A stretch of DNA of 6,028 nucleotides from Candidatus Sulfotelmatobacter sp. (GTDB taxonomy: Bacteria > Acidobacteriota > Terriglobia > Terriglobales > Acidobacteriaceae), in contig JASIEN010000366.1 in assembly GCA_030045935.1 (NCBI GenBank), forward strand, positions 1 to 6,028. Reading direction: 5' to 3'. This document shows positions 1 through 4,570 of this stretch, one piece after another. Below the pieces are notes generated by a model that saw nothing but the letters and a program-made list of their open reading frames with translations, did not search any database and was not told the origin of the DNA. The position numbers and the translations under genes were made by a program. Each line of letters starts with the position of its first letter. Within the stretch, counting starts at the first letter, position 1.

Positions 1-186
1 GGAGTTCGCTTCGCCGAAATCTGGCAGTTTGCCCAATCGCCGCGGCGCAAAGATGTAGGTGCGCACTGCACAAACTACAATCGCGATGGTGATTGCTATA
101 CGCCGGGAATTCCTGCCCAAGTTGGGCTCCATGTTGACGTGAATACGGCGACGTCACCAGATCCCTCGCATGGCAGAAGTCGGTAA
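1..186 (+). CDS. C-terminal fragment of a protein, possibly DUF1906 (glycoside-hydrolase-like)
   Basis: Frame 1 is open from the first base to a TAA at 184-186, giving 61 residues; the start lies upstream of the window. The peptide contains WQFAQSPRR, a Cys followed by TNYNRDGDCYTPG, then HVDVNTATSPDPSHGR at the C-terminus. The tryptophan, the two cysteines and the DV-N-ATS-DPS-GR tail look like a conserved domain end rather than random sequence. They remind me of the tail of DUF1906 / Rv2525c-like proteins, which have a TIM-barrel fold related to glycoside hydrolases. This family call is from memory and only moderate; that the stretch is coding is more secure. The next gene starts 48 bp downstream on the same strand, so co-transcription is possible, although a promoter-like -10 sits in the gap. 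Confidence 0.6.
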   Translation, partial: GVRFAEIWQFAQSPRRKDVGAHCTNYNRDGDCYTPGIPAQVGLHVDVNTATSPDPSHGRSR

Positions 187-215
187 TCGCCGGGTGCTAT
201 TCGTTAGTTTTGCGC

Positions 216-221
216 TACAAT
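216..221 (+). promoter_or_regulatory. Candidate -10 box upstream of the DUF2203 gene
   Basis: TACAAT matches the sigma-70 -10 consensus at five of six positions and lies 13 nt before the ATG at 235. No good -35 is visible 16-18 bp upstream. If used, transcription would begin near 228 and leave a leader of about 7 nt, in keeping with the lack of a Shine-Dalgarno sequence. The same GCTACAAT octamer recurs in the promoter of the lipoprotein gene at 2085-2092. Confidence 0.3.
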
Positions 222-234
222 AAAGTTGGTTCCC

Positions 235-666
235 ATGTCAGAACGCACTTTCACACTCGACGAGGCGCAATCGCTTCTTCCCGTGCTTGAGTCGCTGCTT
301 GCCACAGCTATCAAGAGCAAAAAGACGATGGAAGAGGTTGAAGCGGAGATGCAAGCGCTGAGCAAGCGTGTTTTCACGAACGGAGGCACGCGCGTTGACG
401 TAGTCTCCGTCGCCCGCCGCAAGGCCGAACGAGCGCGGGCCGAGCAGCGCGCCAAAGACGCCATCGCTGAGATCGATTCCATCGGTGTGCAAGTGAAAGA
501 TCTCGATATCGGCCTGCTTGATTTTCCCTGCGAGGTCGACGGCAGTGTGGTCCTGCTCTGCTGGAAAATGGGAGAGCCTGCCATCACCCACTGGCACGGT
601 ACCGAAGAAGGCTTCGCCGGCCGCAAGCCCATCGATGAACGCATTGCCCGCAAAAAGGCGAATTGA
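235..666 (+). CDS. DUF2203 family protein
   Basis: This gene encodes a 143-residue soluble protein with no signal peptide or membrane segment. The N-terminus (FTLDEAQSLLPVLESLL, residues 6-22) is the opening helix typical of DUF2203. The middle (about 25-80) is rich in Lys, Arg, Glu and Ala and probably a helical hairpin. The family core follows: GVQVKDLDIGLLDFP (84-98), LCWKMGEPAITHWH (108-121) and GFAGRKPI (126-133). The family function is unknown; the conserved Cys, Trp and His could suggest ligand binding, but that is speculation. I prefer ATG 235 (MSERTF) over the in-frame TTG at 226, because homologous alignment normally starts just before the FTLDEA motif and neither start has a good ribosome site. 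It may be transcribed with the upstream fragment or from the -10 at 216-221. No terminator is seen after the stop. Confidence 0.9.
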   Translation: MSERTFTLDEAQSLLPVLESLLATAIKSKKTMEEVEAEMQALSKRVFTNGGTRVDVVSVARRKAERARAEQRAKDAIAEIDSIGVQVKDLDIGLLDFPCEVDGSVVLLCWKMGEPAITHWHGTEEGFAGRKPIDERIARKKAN

Positions 667-874
667 AGTTTTGCTCCCTCCGCGAAACCTCATGTCCTAA
701 GTGCTGAATTTGGACTATTGCTTCACGCCCTTTCGGCACCTTGCTTTTAGTCGTCTCCGGGTTTCACATTAGAGAAACTGCACTTCCCACTTTTCAAAGG
801 AGTTACTTGCCAGCAACATATTTCGTGAAAAAGTGTTTACATAGTCGACCCGAATCTCGGGCGCGAGGAACACG
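667..874 (+). other. Intergenic region upstream of the WXXGXW gene
   Basis: This 208-bp gap holds no terminator with a U-tract. Its 3' part carries a strong Shine-Dalgarno-like AAAGGAG at 796-802 and a short hairpin, CCCGA-ATC-TCGGG, at 849-861. The hairpin ends just before the GAGGA ribosome site (865-869) of the next gene. I cannot identify a confident promoter; TTGCCA at 807-812 has no good -10 partner. The 5' half (667-790) shows nothing I can interpret. Confidence 0.4.
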
Positions 875-878
875 ATGA
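807..878 (+). CDS. Possible leader ORF overlapping the WXXGXW gene start
   Basis: A consensus-like AAAGGAG (796-802) precedes a TTG codon at 807 by 4 nt. From there the frame is open for 23 codons and ends at TGA 876-878, which overlaps the ATG at 875 in an ATGA arrangement typical of translational coupling. The peptide is basic (LPATYFVKKC at its start, then Arg-rich) and resembles no family I know. The strong Shine-Dalgarno has no other start codon suitably placed after it. The TTG start and short length make this tentative; the AAAGGAG may be chance. Confidence 0.25.
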   Translation: MPATYFVKKCLHSRPESRARGTR

Positions 879-1879
879 GAACTCACTCTGCATTTCGTTT
901 TCTTGCTTTAGCAGTTTTGCTGATGATTATTCCGGCGGTGGTTTCTACTCCATCTTCCGCCCAAATTGCCCTAGGCATCTCTGTACGCATTGGCCCGCCG
1001 GCGCTGCCGGTTTACGAGCAACCGCTTTGCCCCGGACCCGGCTATTTGTGGACGCCTGGCTACTGGGCGTGGGATGACGACGATGGCTATTACTGGGTGC
1101 CCGGCACGTGGGTAGTGGCTCCCGTGGGTATGTTGTGGACGCCCGGCTACTGGGGTTGGGTCAACGGTGCCTACGTTTGGAACGCGGGCTATTGGGGACC
1201 ACACGTCGGCTTCTACGGCGGAATTAATTACGGATTCGGTTACGGAGGCGCCGGCTTTGTCGGCGGCGAATGGCGCGGCGGAGCGTTCTTCTACAACACC
1301 GCAGTCGTGCGCGTCGATACGGTTCACGTTACCGATGTCTACGTGAACCGCACCGTCATCGTAAATAACACATCGCACGTTGCATTCAACGGCGGCGAGG
1401 GTGGAGTCGTTGCCCGTCCGACCGCCCAGGAAGTAGCGTACGCGCGAGAGCCGCATCAGGCCGCACTCGCGGCGCAGACCCAACAGGAACACCTGGCGCA
1501 TCAGGACCGTTCGAATTTTGCTTCAGTGAACCACGGTGCACCGAGAGTGGCAGCTACCGCGCGGCCGGGCGATTTCAGCGGACGCGGCGTGGTTGCGTCC
1601 CGGTCGGCAGGAGCGCCCTATCATGCTCCGGCGATTTCGCCGCGTGAGGCCCGAGCCTCTGCGCCTGCAGAATCGCGCAACAACGGCGGACGTCCGATGA
1701 ACGCTGCAAACCGCGAAAATAACGCGGGTAACCGAACAGAAAGCAACTCGCGTCCGGCGCAGAATACACGTCCCGCTGAGCGGGAGTCGAAACCTGCAAG
1801 GGAAGCGAAGCCGGCGAATCAATCGAAGCCGGCGCAGCATGGCAATCCTCCGAAAGAGGAGCATGAAAAAGACCGCTAA
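875..1879 (+). CDS. Secreted WXXGXW-repeat protein with low-complexity C-terminal tail
   Basis: This gene encodes 334 residues. An N-terminal signal peptide has basic residues, a hydrophobic core at about 9-23 and a likely signal peptidase I cut after SSA (residue 29). Next comes a proline-rich lead (PPALPVYEQPLCPGPG) and four copies of the W-x-x-G-x-W motif: W59-W64, W74-W79, W88-W93 and W102-W107. This is the signature of the YXWXGXW repeat family (PF12779). A Gly/Tyr/Phe-rich stretch (about 112-140) and a Val/Thr-rich segment (about 143-170) follow. The tail from about 180 is low complexity, rich in Ala, Arg, Asn, Pro, Glu and Lys, with repeated SKPA/AKPA units, and is probably disordered. 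The role is unknown; export to the periplasm or cell surface is inferred. The start is supported by GAGGA at 865-869, 5 nt upstream. It appears to be a single-gene unit because a strong terminator follows. Confidence 0.88.
   Translation: MRTHSAFRFLALAVLLMIIPAVVSTPSSAQIALGISVRIGPPALPVYEQPLCPGPGYLWTPGYWAWDDDDGYYWVPGTWVVAPVGMLWTPGYWGWVNGAYVWNAGYWGPHVGFYGGINYGFGYGGAGFVGGEWRGGAFFYNTAVVRVDTVHVTDVYVNRTVIVNNTSHVAFNGGEGGVVARPTAQEVAYAREPHQAALAAQTQQEHLAHQDRSNFASVNHGAPRVAATARPGDFSGRGVVASRSAGAPYHAPAISPREARASAPAESRNNGGRPMNAANRENNAGNRTESNSRPAQNTRPAERESKPAREAKPANQSKPAQHGNPPKEEHEKDR
1046..1154 (+). repeat. Intragenic direct repeat encoding WTPGYW
   Basis: The 22-nt segments at 1046-1067 and 1133-1154 are identical except for one synonymous change (CCT versus CCC proline codon). 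They are 87 nt apart, exactly 29 codons. They encode LWTPGYWx at residues 58-65 and 87-94. The intervening repeats at 74-79 and 102-107 differ more, so the duplicated unit appears to be a pair of WXXGXW motifs. Confidence 0.6.
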
Positions 1880-1901
1880 CGGGTTGCGCCAGTCGTCGAG
1901 C

Positions 1902-1932
1902 GGCCAGGGTTTGGCTCGAACCCTGGCCTTTT
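1902..1932 (+). terminator. Rho-independent terminator of the WXXGXW gene
   Basis: A perfect 10-bp stem, GGCCAGGGTT (1902-1911) with AACCCTGGCC (1919-1928), encloses a 7-nt loop and is followed by TTTT (1929-1932). It begins 22 nt after the TAA stop at 1877-1879. The GC-rich stem base and U-tract fit intrinsic termination on the + strand. On the opposite strand there is no comparable U-tract. Confidence 0.9.
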
Positions 1933-2063
1933 CATCAGTATTGGGTCTGAGCCGATAACCTCCGTTGATTTTTGCGCGCAAGCCGTGAACATTCGAGCGT
2001 TCTACGGCATGGAAACGGCATTAGCCACGCTGGTTCGGGGTGGGTACGGAAGTGCAGGGTACT

Positions 2064-2092
2064 CTGGCGATTGTAAGCTTCTCTGCTACAAT
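2064..2092 (+). promoter_or_regulatory. Extended -10 promoter of the lipoprotein gene
   Basis: TGC-TACAAT (2084-2092) is an extended -10 element: the TGn motif is directly followed by a five-of-six -10 hexamer. A weak -35, CTGGCG (2064-2069), lies 17 bp upstream. Transcription would start near 2099, giving a leader of about 55 nt before the ATG at 2154. This placement argues against any start codon upstream of about 2100. The rest of 1933-2153 shows no other feature I can support. Confidence 0.5.
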
Positions 2093-2153
2093 TTTTGGAA
2101 CCGATTTCTATTTAATAGCGCCGCAAGTTCGATCGAGGAATATCCGCATCATT

Positions 2154-2867
2154 ATGGTGTCATCTAAAAGAGGCAAACTCCGTGTTGCTGGTGTGATCGC
2201 TGCGCTGCTGACGCTCGCTTTGGCCATCAGCTGCAGAGGGTTCTTTGTGAACCCAACCATTTCCACCATCACTGTTGATCCCCCCACCCCGAGTGTCAGC
2301 CAGGGCGCGACCCAACAGATGACGGCGACCGCAACCTACCAGGACGGCACCACAGCGACGTTAGCGGGCGGCACAAGTTGCAGCGGGAATACGGTTTGCT
2401 GGTCGAGTTCAGACACGTCAACAGCTACCATCACAACCGGCGGGTTGCTTACCGGCGTTGCCGAGGGCTCGGCAACCATTACCGCTGCCTCCGGCGCCAT
2501 CACCGGTACGACAACAGCAACCGTCGTTCTCAGCAACGTTACCAACTTCCAAGTTTGTGAGGGTTCCTTTGGTGCCACTACTTCCTGTTCGAGCGGAAGT
2601 TCGGCGCTTACTTGGAGCCCGAATGTTACGAACACTGAGGTGACACAGAACTTTATTGCTCAAGGCTCCAGCAGCGGCACGGAAAACGACCTCACCACGA
2701 CCGCGACTTGGACAGTTGTGAACGCGCCTACGGGCATAAGCTGCGACAATAGTTCGTCGCCAGCGGTTTGCACTGTCGACCAGGGCACGACGGCGGGCAC
2801 GTATACCGTCACAATTACCTACGGCACGAATCTAAGCGCTACGATCACCATAAACGTGACCGGATAG
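2154..2867 (+). CDS. Lipoprotein with a Big_2 (bacterial Ig-like) domain
   Basis: From ATG 2154 the product is 237 residues. The N-terminus is basic (SSKRGKLR), then a hydrophobic stretch (about 11-25) ends in a lipobox-like LAIS-C with Cys27 as the likely lipidated residue, so the mature protein would be membrane-anchored and exported. Residues about 36-126 form a Big_2 domain (PF02368): the opening STITVDPPTPSVSQGATQQ, the Thr-rich TATATYQDGTTATL, CWSSSDTSTATI, and the closing GLLTGVAEGSATITA. Residues about 127-237 are a second beta-rich, Ser/Thr-rich region without a family I recognise. Three close cysteine pairs occur (76/82, 135/145, 197/206). Such domains usually serve adhesion or surface structure, but no ligand is evident here. 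The frame is open upstream to a GTG at 2040, but that lies before the promoter. A GAGGA at 2135-2139 is 14 nt from ATG 2154, rather far. Confidence 0.85.
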   Translation: MVSSKRGKLRVAGVIAALLTLALAISCRGFFVNPTISTITVDPPTPSVSQGATQQMTATATYQDGTTATLAGGTSCSGNTVCWSSSDTSTATITTGGLLTGVAEGSATITAASGAITGTTTATVVLSNVTNFQVCEGSFGATTSCSSGSSALTWSPNVTNTEVTQNFIAQGSSSGTENDLTTTATWTVVNAPTGISCDNSSSPAVCTVDQGTTAGTYTVTITYGTNLSATITINVTG

Positions 2868-3083
2868 CGCGGTAATTTACTGCGCATAACACTCACTGTA
2901 CCCACGGAGTTGAGTGGGAGCTGGCCGGGCCTTTCGCTGCGACCCAGGGAAGAGGTGCCGCGTCCTCGTCTCGCCTTCTTTGCGAGACCGCGCGGGGATT
3001 TTGACCCCTTTTCGCGGACGACAAACCAATCCATTTTCGAAAACCGAATGCCTTCGGCCACCCCGTACGTGCACTTAAACTAC
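2868..3083. other. Hairpin-rich intergenic spacer
   Basis: This stretch contains no convincing gene but several inverted repeats. CCCAC/GTGGG occurs at 2901-2905 and 2914-2918. GTCTCGC/GCGAGAC (7 bp, 7-nt loop) occurs at 2968-2974 and 2982-2988. A compound stem, CCGCG (2988-2992) with CGCGG (3013-3017), encloses GGGG (2994-2997) with CCCC (3005-3008). CCGAA/TTCGG with a 4-nt loop occurs at 3044-3057. The overlapping short open frames on both strands show no recognisable domain. It may be a terminator region, a dispersed repeat or a structured RNA; I cannot tell which. Confidence 0.45.
2994..3012 (+). terminator. Weak candidate terminator after the lipoprotein gene
   Basis: GGGG (2994-2997) can pair with CCCC (3005-3008) across a 7-nt loop, followed by TTTT (3009-3012). 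The stem is only 4 bp and lies 127 nt after the stop codon at 2867. The T-run could instead form the internal loop of a longer CCGCG/CGCGG stem. It is a plausible but poor intrinsic terminator. Confidence 0.25.
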
Positions 3084-3115
3084 ACCATACTCAATACTGG
3101 TATCTAATATGGTAT
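3084..3115 (+). promoter_or_regulatory. Candidate operator of the first TA module
   Basis: Nested inverted repeats overlap the promoter. ATAC-TG-GTAT forms a palindrome at 3094-3103. An additional ATAC at 3087-3090 and GTAT at 3112-3115 flank it, within an outer ACCATA (3084-3089) / TATGGT (3108-3113) pair. TGGTAT also repeats directly with a 12-bp period (3098 and 3110). Ribbon-helix-helix antitoxins bind short repeated half-sites of this kind, so autorepression by the VapB-VapC complex is the natural inference. Confidence 0.45.
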
Positions 3116-3118
3116 AAT
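3110..3118 (+). promoter_or_regulatory. Consensus extended -10 promoter of the first TA module
   Basis: TGG-TATAAT (3110-3118) is a perfect -10 hexamer with an extended TGn motif. No good -35 is seen 16-18 bp upstream, which extended -10 promoters can tolerate. Initiation is expected at 3124-3126, at or just before the GTG start codon at 3126, which implies a leaderless mRNA. Confidence 0.6.
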
Positions 3119-3125
3119 AATTGCC

Positions 3126-3329
3126 GTGAACAACCCCCGGAAAATCACGGTTGAACTCCCTGCACCGCTGCTCGCAAAGGCGCAACAAGCCACCGGCAGT
3201 GGCATTACCCAGACCATCCGGGCGGGACTTGAACTGGTAGCAGCTTCGCAAACCTACAAACGTCTCAGGCAATTACGCGGCAAGGTGCGCTTCACACGAA
3301 CGCTGGCCGATCTGAAGGCCGATCGCTGA
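3126..3329 (+). CDS. vapB: Type II antitoxin, ribbon-helix-helix-like (VapB-type)
   Basis: This 67-residue protein sits immediately upstream of a PIN toxin. The N-terminus reads RKITVELPAPLLAKAQ: an alternating beta strand (about 6-11) followed by a helix (13-22), a GSG turn (24-26) and a second helix starting at T28 (TQTIRAGLELVAAS). This beta-alpha-alpha order is that of ribbon-helix-helix DNA-binding antitoxins. The basic C-terminal part (YKRLRQLRGKVRF) would wrap and neutralise the toxin. GTG 3126 is chosen because the strand motif follows directly. There is no Shine-Dalgarno, and the -10 ends only 7 nt before the start, so translation is probably leaderless. The stop is separated from the toxin ATG by 3 nt. 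By analogy, the complex represses its own promoter. The gene symbol reflects the module type, not a specific orthologue. Confidence 0.82.
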   Translation: MNNPRKITVELPAPLLAKAQQATGSGITQTIRAGLELVAASQTYKRLRQLRGKVRFTRTLADLKADR

Positions 3330-3332
3330 TCC

Positions 3333-3710
3333 ATGATTGCAGCCGATACGAGCACCTGGATTGCCTTCCTGCAAGGCGAACAGGGCACAGACGTGGAGTT
3401 GCTCGACAAGGCCCTCGATGACCGCCAGGTCCAGATGGTGCCTGCAGTGCTGACCGAGCTTTTGAGCGATCCCGGCCTTCCCCCTGATGTCGCAGAAACG
3501 TTGCTTGAGGTGCCAATGATCAAGCTGCGGCCCGATTATTGGCAGAGAACGGGAACACTGCGGGCGAAGGTGCTGGCGAAGCGAAGAAAGGCACGACTAG
3601 GCGACGCTTTGATCGCGCAAAGCTGTGTTGATGGCGGGGTTCCTCTGTTGACCAGGGATAGAGATTTTCGGGCGTTTATTGATGCAGCGAATCTCGATCT
3701 CGGGTTGTGA
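3333..3710 (+). CDS. vapC: PIN-domain toxin ribonuclease (VapC-type)
   Basis: This gene encodes 125 residues, the usual size for a VapC. The PIN-domain acidic residues are present and correctly spaced: Asp5 in AADTSTWIAF, Glu42 in VLTELLS, Asp91 in RLGDALIAQ, and Asp109 (with Asp111) in LLTRDRDF. In this family these residues hold Mg2+ or Mn2+ for endoribonuclease activity, often against tRNA or rRNA; the target here cannot be read from sequence. It is the second gene of the module, 3 nt after the antitoxin stop. Its own ribosome site is poor (GAAGG at 3314-3318 is 14 nt away), so translation is probably coupled to the antitoxin. It appears complete and undisrupted, and it ends 24 bp from the stop of the opposing toxin gene. 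Confidence 0.9.
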   Translation: MIAADTSTWIAFLQGEQGTDVELLDKALDDRQVQMVPAVLTELLSDPGLPPDVAETLLEVPMIKLRPDYWQRTGTLRAKVLAKRRKARLGDALIAQSCVDGGVPLLTRDRDFRAFIDAANLDLGL

Positions 3711-3734
3711 CTGAACACGAATCGCTTCTACGAA

Positions 3735-4148
3735 TCACATTCCCAGCAAGTGAAGTCCTTCCTTTTCCGCAGCTGTGCGCAGTTGGCGATCGAGTGTGGC
3801 CAGAGCAACTCGTCGCCGCAATGCAATCTCAAGGTACGAAGCATCGTAGACAGTGAGCCGGTGTCGCTGAGCCAGGTGGAGGGTCGCCCTCCAGGCCTGT
3901 TGTTCGGCTTCGCGATCGACTTTGATCGGGGCGATGGCTAATGCGGACAACGCAGCGTCGCGAAAGTCTGCGGAATGCCGGCCGCGTAATACATTTGCCT
4001 GAAGCACGTTCGCTACTTCCCAGCGCCACAGTGCCGGCACCCATGCGCCGTTCGCTCTTACGTCATCGAAGACGTGCAGAATGGCGTCAGCCGCTTCGTC
4101 GGCGTACGTCCATGCCAGAGCGATGGAACTGTCCAGCACCAGGTTCAT
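3735..4148 (-). CDS. vapC: PIN-domain toxin ribonuclease, second module (VapC-type)
   Basis: This gene encodes 137 residues on the reverse strand. PIN signatures are Asp6 in LVLDSSIALAW, Glu44 in WRWEVANVL, Asp102 in TVYDASYLEIA and Asp120 in LATLDRQL, so the metal-binding set is complete. The VYDASYLE-A and TLD motifs place it in a different VapC branch from the toxin at 3333-3710; the two share little beyond the active site. It lies 28 bp downstream of the Phd/YefM antitoxin, which would be its cognate partner and shield its active site. The Shine-Dalgarno before its ATG is weak. No terminator is evident between the two converging toxin genes. Confidence 0.9.
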   Translation of the reverse strand: MNLVLDSSIALAWTYADEAADAILHVFDDVRANGAWVPALWRWEVANVLQANVLRGRHSADFRDAALSALAIAPIKVDREAEQQAWRATLHLAQRHRLTVYDASYLEIALRRRVALATLDRQLRTAAEKEGLHLLGM

Positions 4149-4176
4149 GCTTGGCGTCCATGATTGCCTGTCGCGC

Positions 4177-4461
4177 TCATCGTCGGCCTTCGTCGCGAAG
4201 CTTTTTCACTTCCTCCCAATCGAAGGCGGGATTGTCGGGATTGTCGTGTGCCAGCTTTCGCGCGCGCTCGCGGAGACGATCGAAGGCCGCCCGTACTTGA
4301 TCCTGGCTCGGCGCTCCGTGCTCGGGCACCAGCCGGGCCACGGGCTTCCCATGGCGGGTGATGACAATTTCCTCGCCTTGTTCGACCCGGTCAAGGAGGG
4401 TGCCCAAGGTGTTCTTGGCTTCAAAGGCTCCGATTTCGCGAGCCGCGAATGTGGGCTTCAT
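4177..4461 (-). CDS. Phd/YefM-family antitoxin
   Basis: This 94-residue protein is encoded on the reverse strand directly upstream of a PIN toxin. Residues about 8-46 carry the Phd/YefM signature: GAFEAKNTLGTLLDRVEQG, then EEIVITRHGKPVARLVP. This N-terminal fold dimerises and binds DNA. The charged C-terminal half (about 50-94) is rich in Arg, Asp, Glu and Lys and would bind and inhibit the toxin. Phd-type antitoxins paired with VapC toxins are common, and such genes are often named vapB. The ATG at 4461 follows a 16-bp perfect palindrome by only 6 bp, and no Shine-Dalgarno is seen, so the mRNA may be leaderless or nearly so. The gene is divergent from phosphofructokinase. Confidence 0.9.
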   Translation of the reverse strand: MKPTFAAREIGAFEAKNTLGTLLDRVEQGEEIVITRHGKPVARLVPEHGAPSQDQVRAAFDRLRERARKLAHDNPDNPAFDWEEVKKLRDEGRR

Positions 4462-4467
4462 CTTCTA

Positions 4468-4483
4468 TCTAGCTTAAGCTAGA
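4468..4483. promoter_or_regulatory. 16-bp perfect palindrome, probable antitoxin operator
   Basis: TCTAGCTTAAGCTAGA is its own reverse complement over all 16 bases and sits 6 bp before the Phd/YefM start codon. It overlaps the predicted -10 region on the reverse strand. Phd and YefM proteins bind palindromes at their own promoters, so autoregulation by the antitoxin-toxin complex is the expected role. Confidence 0.75.
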
Positions 4484-4500
4484 CTTATGCGGGGTGTCAA
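4471..4500 (-). promoter_or_regulatory. Promoter of the Phd/YefM-VapC module
   Basis: On the reverse strand a perfect -35, TTGACA (4500 to 4495), is followed after 18 bp by TAAGCT (4476 to 4471). TAAGCT keeps the most conserved first, second and last positions of the -10. Initiation near 4464 would leave about 2-4 nt before the ATG at 4461. The -10 lies inside the palindrome, so operator binding would block polymerase. Confidence 0.6.
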
Positions 4501-4504
4501 CGTT

Positions 4505-4510
4505 TATAAC
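4505..4510 (+). promoter_or_regulatory. Weak candidate -10 for phosphofructokinase
   Basis: TATAAC matches five of six -10 positions and would give a leader of about 54 nt before the ATG at 4571. No fitting -35 is present upstream. It abuts the reverse-strand -35 of the TA module, so the two promoters would be back to back. TATATT at 4540-4545 is an alternative, also without a -35. Confidence 0.25.
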
Positions 4511-4570
4511 TAGTTAGGTAAACCCAAGTCCGCAGACGATATATTGGAGAGCAGACCTCAACGCCCGACT

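Noticed and set aside
238..693. Long reverse-strand open frames opposite the DUF2203 gene
   Set aside because: They mirror a clear conserved gene on the + strand and show no domain of their own.
971..1501. Long reverse-strand open frame opposite the WXXGXW gene
   Set aside because: No recognisable domain; the + strand has a signal peptide, repeats, ribosome site and terminator.
1972..1981. 10-bp palindrome TTGCGCGCAA
   Set aside because: Short, far from any promoter core, and expected by chance in GC-rich DNA.
2040..2153. Upstream extension of the lipoprotein frame to GTG 2040
   Set aside because: It would lie before the predicted transcription start and bury the lipoprotein signal sequence 38 residues in.
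1985..2167. 60-codon + strand open frame before the lipoprotein gene
   Set aside because: It spans the lipoprotein promoter and ribosome site, has no ribosome site of its own and no domain resemblance.
3034..3043. 10-bp palindrome TTTTCGAAAA
   Set aside because: Isolated and low complexity; no promoter geometry links it to the TA module.
2819..3107. Short open frames on both strands in the hairpin-rich spacer
   Set aside because: Basic, low-information peptides without ribosome sites or family features; hairpin composition explains them better.
4544..4570. TTG start 9 codons upstream for phosphofructokinase
   Set aside because: The family N-terminus begins right after ATG 4571, and the GGAG lies on the TTG itself rather than before it.
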